Source of the DNA: Symbiodinium natans
Taxonomy: Eukaryota > Sar > Dinophyceae > Suessiales > Symbiodiniaceae
Length of the DNA: 62,000 bases
Assembly (NCBI GenBank): GCA_905221605.1
Contig: CAJNDS010002506.1
Span: forward strand, 47,501-109,500
Direction: 5' to 3'
Shown: piece after piece, positions 60,344 through 62,000 of the stretch
Position numbering within the stretch: position 1 is the stretch's first letter
Layout of the letters: every line of letters starts with the position of its first letter
Position numbers and translations under genes: made by a program
Notes under the pieces: model-generated
Seen by the model: only the letters and a program-made list of their open reading frames with translations
What the model was told of the DNA's origin: nothing
The model's database searches: none

Positions 60344-61036
60344 ATGGCTGCTTCGTTGGTCATTGGTGGCAGCCTTTACACTGCTGTCAATGGAGATGGC
60401 GACAGTGACTGGGAAAGATGCTACCCTTACGAACACCCGGAGATCTTTTCCAGCGAGCCCATCCTCGAAGGCCACGGCCACACTTGTAGTGCTGGCTGGA
60501 TATCGCTCACCAAGCTCCTCGTACTGCAAGGAATCCGCGATGCCTCGGCAGCCCGAGGACGTCCTAATCAACGGACCCTCGCCATGGTTGCTGCGGCCGA
60601 ACTCGCGCACTCTGTTGGAGGTCATCGTGCCTGGCTTGCACACCACCTTCGAGATCTTTCGCAGGATTTGAGGAACGAGCTTGCCCAGGAGTACGGGGCG
60701 TTACTGGCTATGTTCAGACGTCCGCCTGGACCACAGCAGAATGCCCTTTTAGCCTGGGCCAGGCCAATCATTGTGCATCGCCAGGAAGATTTTCCAATTT
60801 ACCTCATAAAAGCGCATTTGGAGCAGCATCTTTTGCTTGCATGGCGTTTCACTGCCGATAAAGTCAATTTGCTTTTGCAAGCGATGTCCGATGCTGTCCC
60901 CAATGATAATGCCGTCATTCTGGAGTGGGTAGCGTGCTTCCTCGATGAACGTATTGCTACCGACATTCTCGAGCATTTAGATGACGAGACCATGCATCTG
61001 CTTGAGGACAATCGGCATTCGGATAGTGACATCTAA
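60344..61036 (+). CDS. unknown ORF, helical
   Basis: 230 residues from ATG 60344. The N-terminal part is acidic/aromatic (GDSDWERCYPYEHPEIF); the rest is strongly helical (AHHLRDLSQDLRNELAQEYG, YLIKAHLEQHLLLAWRFTAD, LDERIATDILEHLDDETMHL) with an acidic end. No family recognised. The LLLAW word also occurs in the ORF at 55245, perhaps by chance. Confidence 0.45.
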   Translation: MAASLVIGGSLYTAVNGDGDSDWERCYPYEHPEIFSSEPILEGHGHTCSAGWISLTKLLVLQGIRDASAARGRPNQRTLAMVAAAELAHSVGGHRAWLAHHLRDLSQDLRNELAQEYGALLAMFRRPPGPQQNALLAWARPIIVHRQEDFPIYLIKAHLEQHLLLAWRFTADKVNLLLQAMSDAVPNDNAVILEWVACFLDERIATDILEHLDDETMHLLEDNRHSDSDI

Positions 61037-61334
61037 CGCTGACCTTGTGCGAATACGGAACAAACGGCGGCCTAGTACATCGGTCGTTATCCATGGTCAT
61101 GCGGCATTCCTGTAATGTCATGCTGTTGTCTTGACCGATTTGGAAAGTTGTAACCATTGATCATGTTATACTGCTGATGTAGTCTCCAACTGAAGGGAGC
61201 TGAGTCAGGGGAAGTTGGGAGCAAGCTTGTTGTTGTGTGACATTCTTTGCGCTGGACGGCACGGCTCTCAGGCAAGACTGCCCAGTCTTCCTCTACCTTG
61301 CCCCATCAATTGGGTAGGCTGCCTCTTCTTCGCC

Positions 61335-61601
61335 ATGGCATTGCAAGAGCCCCTTGGCCTGGAGAACCTGCAGCCTCCTCCATTGGTCGCCCCTCCGCTC
61401 GTAGCTGGGCGTGAAAACACCTGGATTACGGCGAGCCATGGCAGTTCAACCCTTCCCTTTGTTGTATCCCGGCCGAGTGCGGATGCAGGGGAAGCCAACT
61501 CGATAGTGCTTCTCCTCCCTGGTTGTCAAAAAGGCCGTCATTGCCTGCGCATGGCCTGTGGCGGGACAAGCAGGCTCACCGCCTGCCTGGATGCTGCCTG
61601 A
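61335..61601 (+). CDS. short ORF, possible N-terminal part of the next reading
   Basis: 88 residues from ATG 61335 (frame open from 61215): Pro-rich start, then STLPFVVSRPSADAGEANSI VLLLPG, a strand-loop like the first strands of an alpha/beta hydrolase. Stops at 61601. The next feature continues in the +1 frame, so a frameshift or an unrecognised intron may separate the two. Confidence 0.35.
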   Translation: MALQEPLGLENLQPPPLVAPPLVAGRENTWITASHGSSTLPFVVSRPSADAGEANSIVLLLPGCQKGRHCLRMACGGTSRLTACLDAA

Positions 61602-61632
61602 CGGTGCTGCCTGGACCAAGGCAGTGTATACA

Positions 61633-62000
61633 ATGGAAATTCTACCGCTCCTACTGGCCGTCCAACGTGATGCGAGCCCTCGCATCTCCTTGCCCACATA
61701 TCTCATGGGCCTTGGCTCTGGAGGAACCATCACCTACCAGATTGCAATTTCCGAGGCCCATGCGACCTTCCGGGCTTGTGTTTGCATGGGCCCCATTAGG
61801 CTGCCTTCTTTGCTGCCAGCCCCAACGGGCGGGGAGACACGAATTTTAGTCTATGGCGGACGAAAGGACGTAGAGACCTTTCAGCACCACCTTCGGATGT
61901 GCTACTCGGTGCGGGGCAATCATCGCGTGCCTCCTGTCACAGAAGCCCTTTCCGAAGACTCACACTTTACCGCCTTCAAGGGCTACGGACGCACGCAGTA
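61633..62000 (+). CDS. partial ORF running off the window, alpha/beta-hydrolase-like
   Basis: From ATG 61633 the frame is open to the window end (about 122 codons; open upstream to 61600). It reads ISLPTYLMGLGSGGTITYQIAI, placed like the nucleophile elbow GxSxGG of an alpha/beta hydrolase but with Gly where Ser is expected, then TRILVYGGRKDVETF (acid-strand-like) and VRGNHRVPPV. If the family call is right, this would be a non-catalytic member. The evidence is only a weak motif resemblance. Confidence 0.3.
   Translation, partial: MEILPLLLAVQRDASPRISLPTYLMGLGSGGTITYQIAISEAHATFRACVCMGPIRLPSLLPAPTGGETRILVYGGRKDVETFQHHLRMCYSVRGNHRVPPVTEALSEDSHFTAFKGYGRTQ

Overview
This window looks like nuclear DNA of a dinoflagellate alga. 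I infer this from the content: retrotransposons carrying cytosine-methyltransferase domains, a form reported from dinoflagellates; several GC-rich decayed copies of a LINE C-terminus that I recognise from dinoflagellate predicted proteins (the GLPLWHGAQLAVDAT block); dense simple repeats; and hardly any host genes. There is no sign of bacterial operons, tRNA or rRNA genes, or CRISPR arrays.

Layout. 1-4.9 kb is mostly non-coding, with microsatellites and a GC-rich minisatellite of about ten units (1945-2895). 4.9-6.8 kb (minus strand) holds the one clear host-type gene, an intronless JmjC/cupin 2-oxoglutarate oxygenase. 7.8-11.9 kb holds decayed LINE fragments and a foldback element with arms of about 0.3 kb (10.5-11.2 kb). 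13.9-31.2 kb is a nest of two tyrosine-recombinase (YR) retroelements on the minus strand. An old broken copy (YRE-1: RNase H, RT and gag at 13.9-17.4 kb, probable YR tail at 30.4-31.15 kb) is split by a 12.1-kb element (YRE-2, 18206-30313) that has its own split direct repeats. 33.1-55.2 kb is a LINE-type retrotransposon. Its ORF1 contains a complete C5 DNA-methyltransferase, and its ORF2 encodes an AP-type endonuclease, RT, zinc knuckle and RNase H. ORF1 is cut by a third YR retroelement (YRE-3, 38119-47772, plus strand) whose B repeats are identical. Removing the 9654-bp insert restores the LINE reading frame exactly. 55.2-62.0 kb carries a co-oriented run of at least six unrecognised ORFs, two of which are diverged tandem paralogues.

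How the parts fit. YRE-2 and YRE-3 share one plan: 5' coiled-coil ORF, YR, gag with Cys/His fingers, then pol, bounded by A1 ... B1-A2-B2 repeats as in PAT/Ngaro-type elements but with the YR gene upstream of RT. Before the RT, their pol reads carry two extra modules: a 2-oxoglutarate/Fe(II)-dioxygenase-like fold (HxD...H...R) and a SAM methyltransferase-like fold with C5-MTase-style motifs (DLFAG or EIFCG; P-x-C; ENP). YRE-1 goes straight from gag finger to RT and lacks both. This pairing of a possible DNA-modification 'writer' and 'oxidiser' in one retroelement polyprotein, inserted into a LINE with its own DNMT, is the most notable feature of the window. All function calls come from motifs read by eye; no database search was possible.
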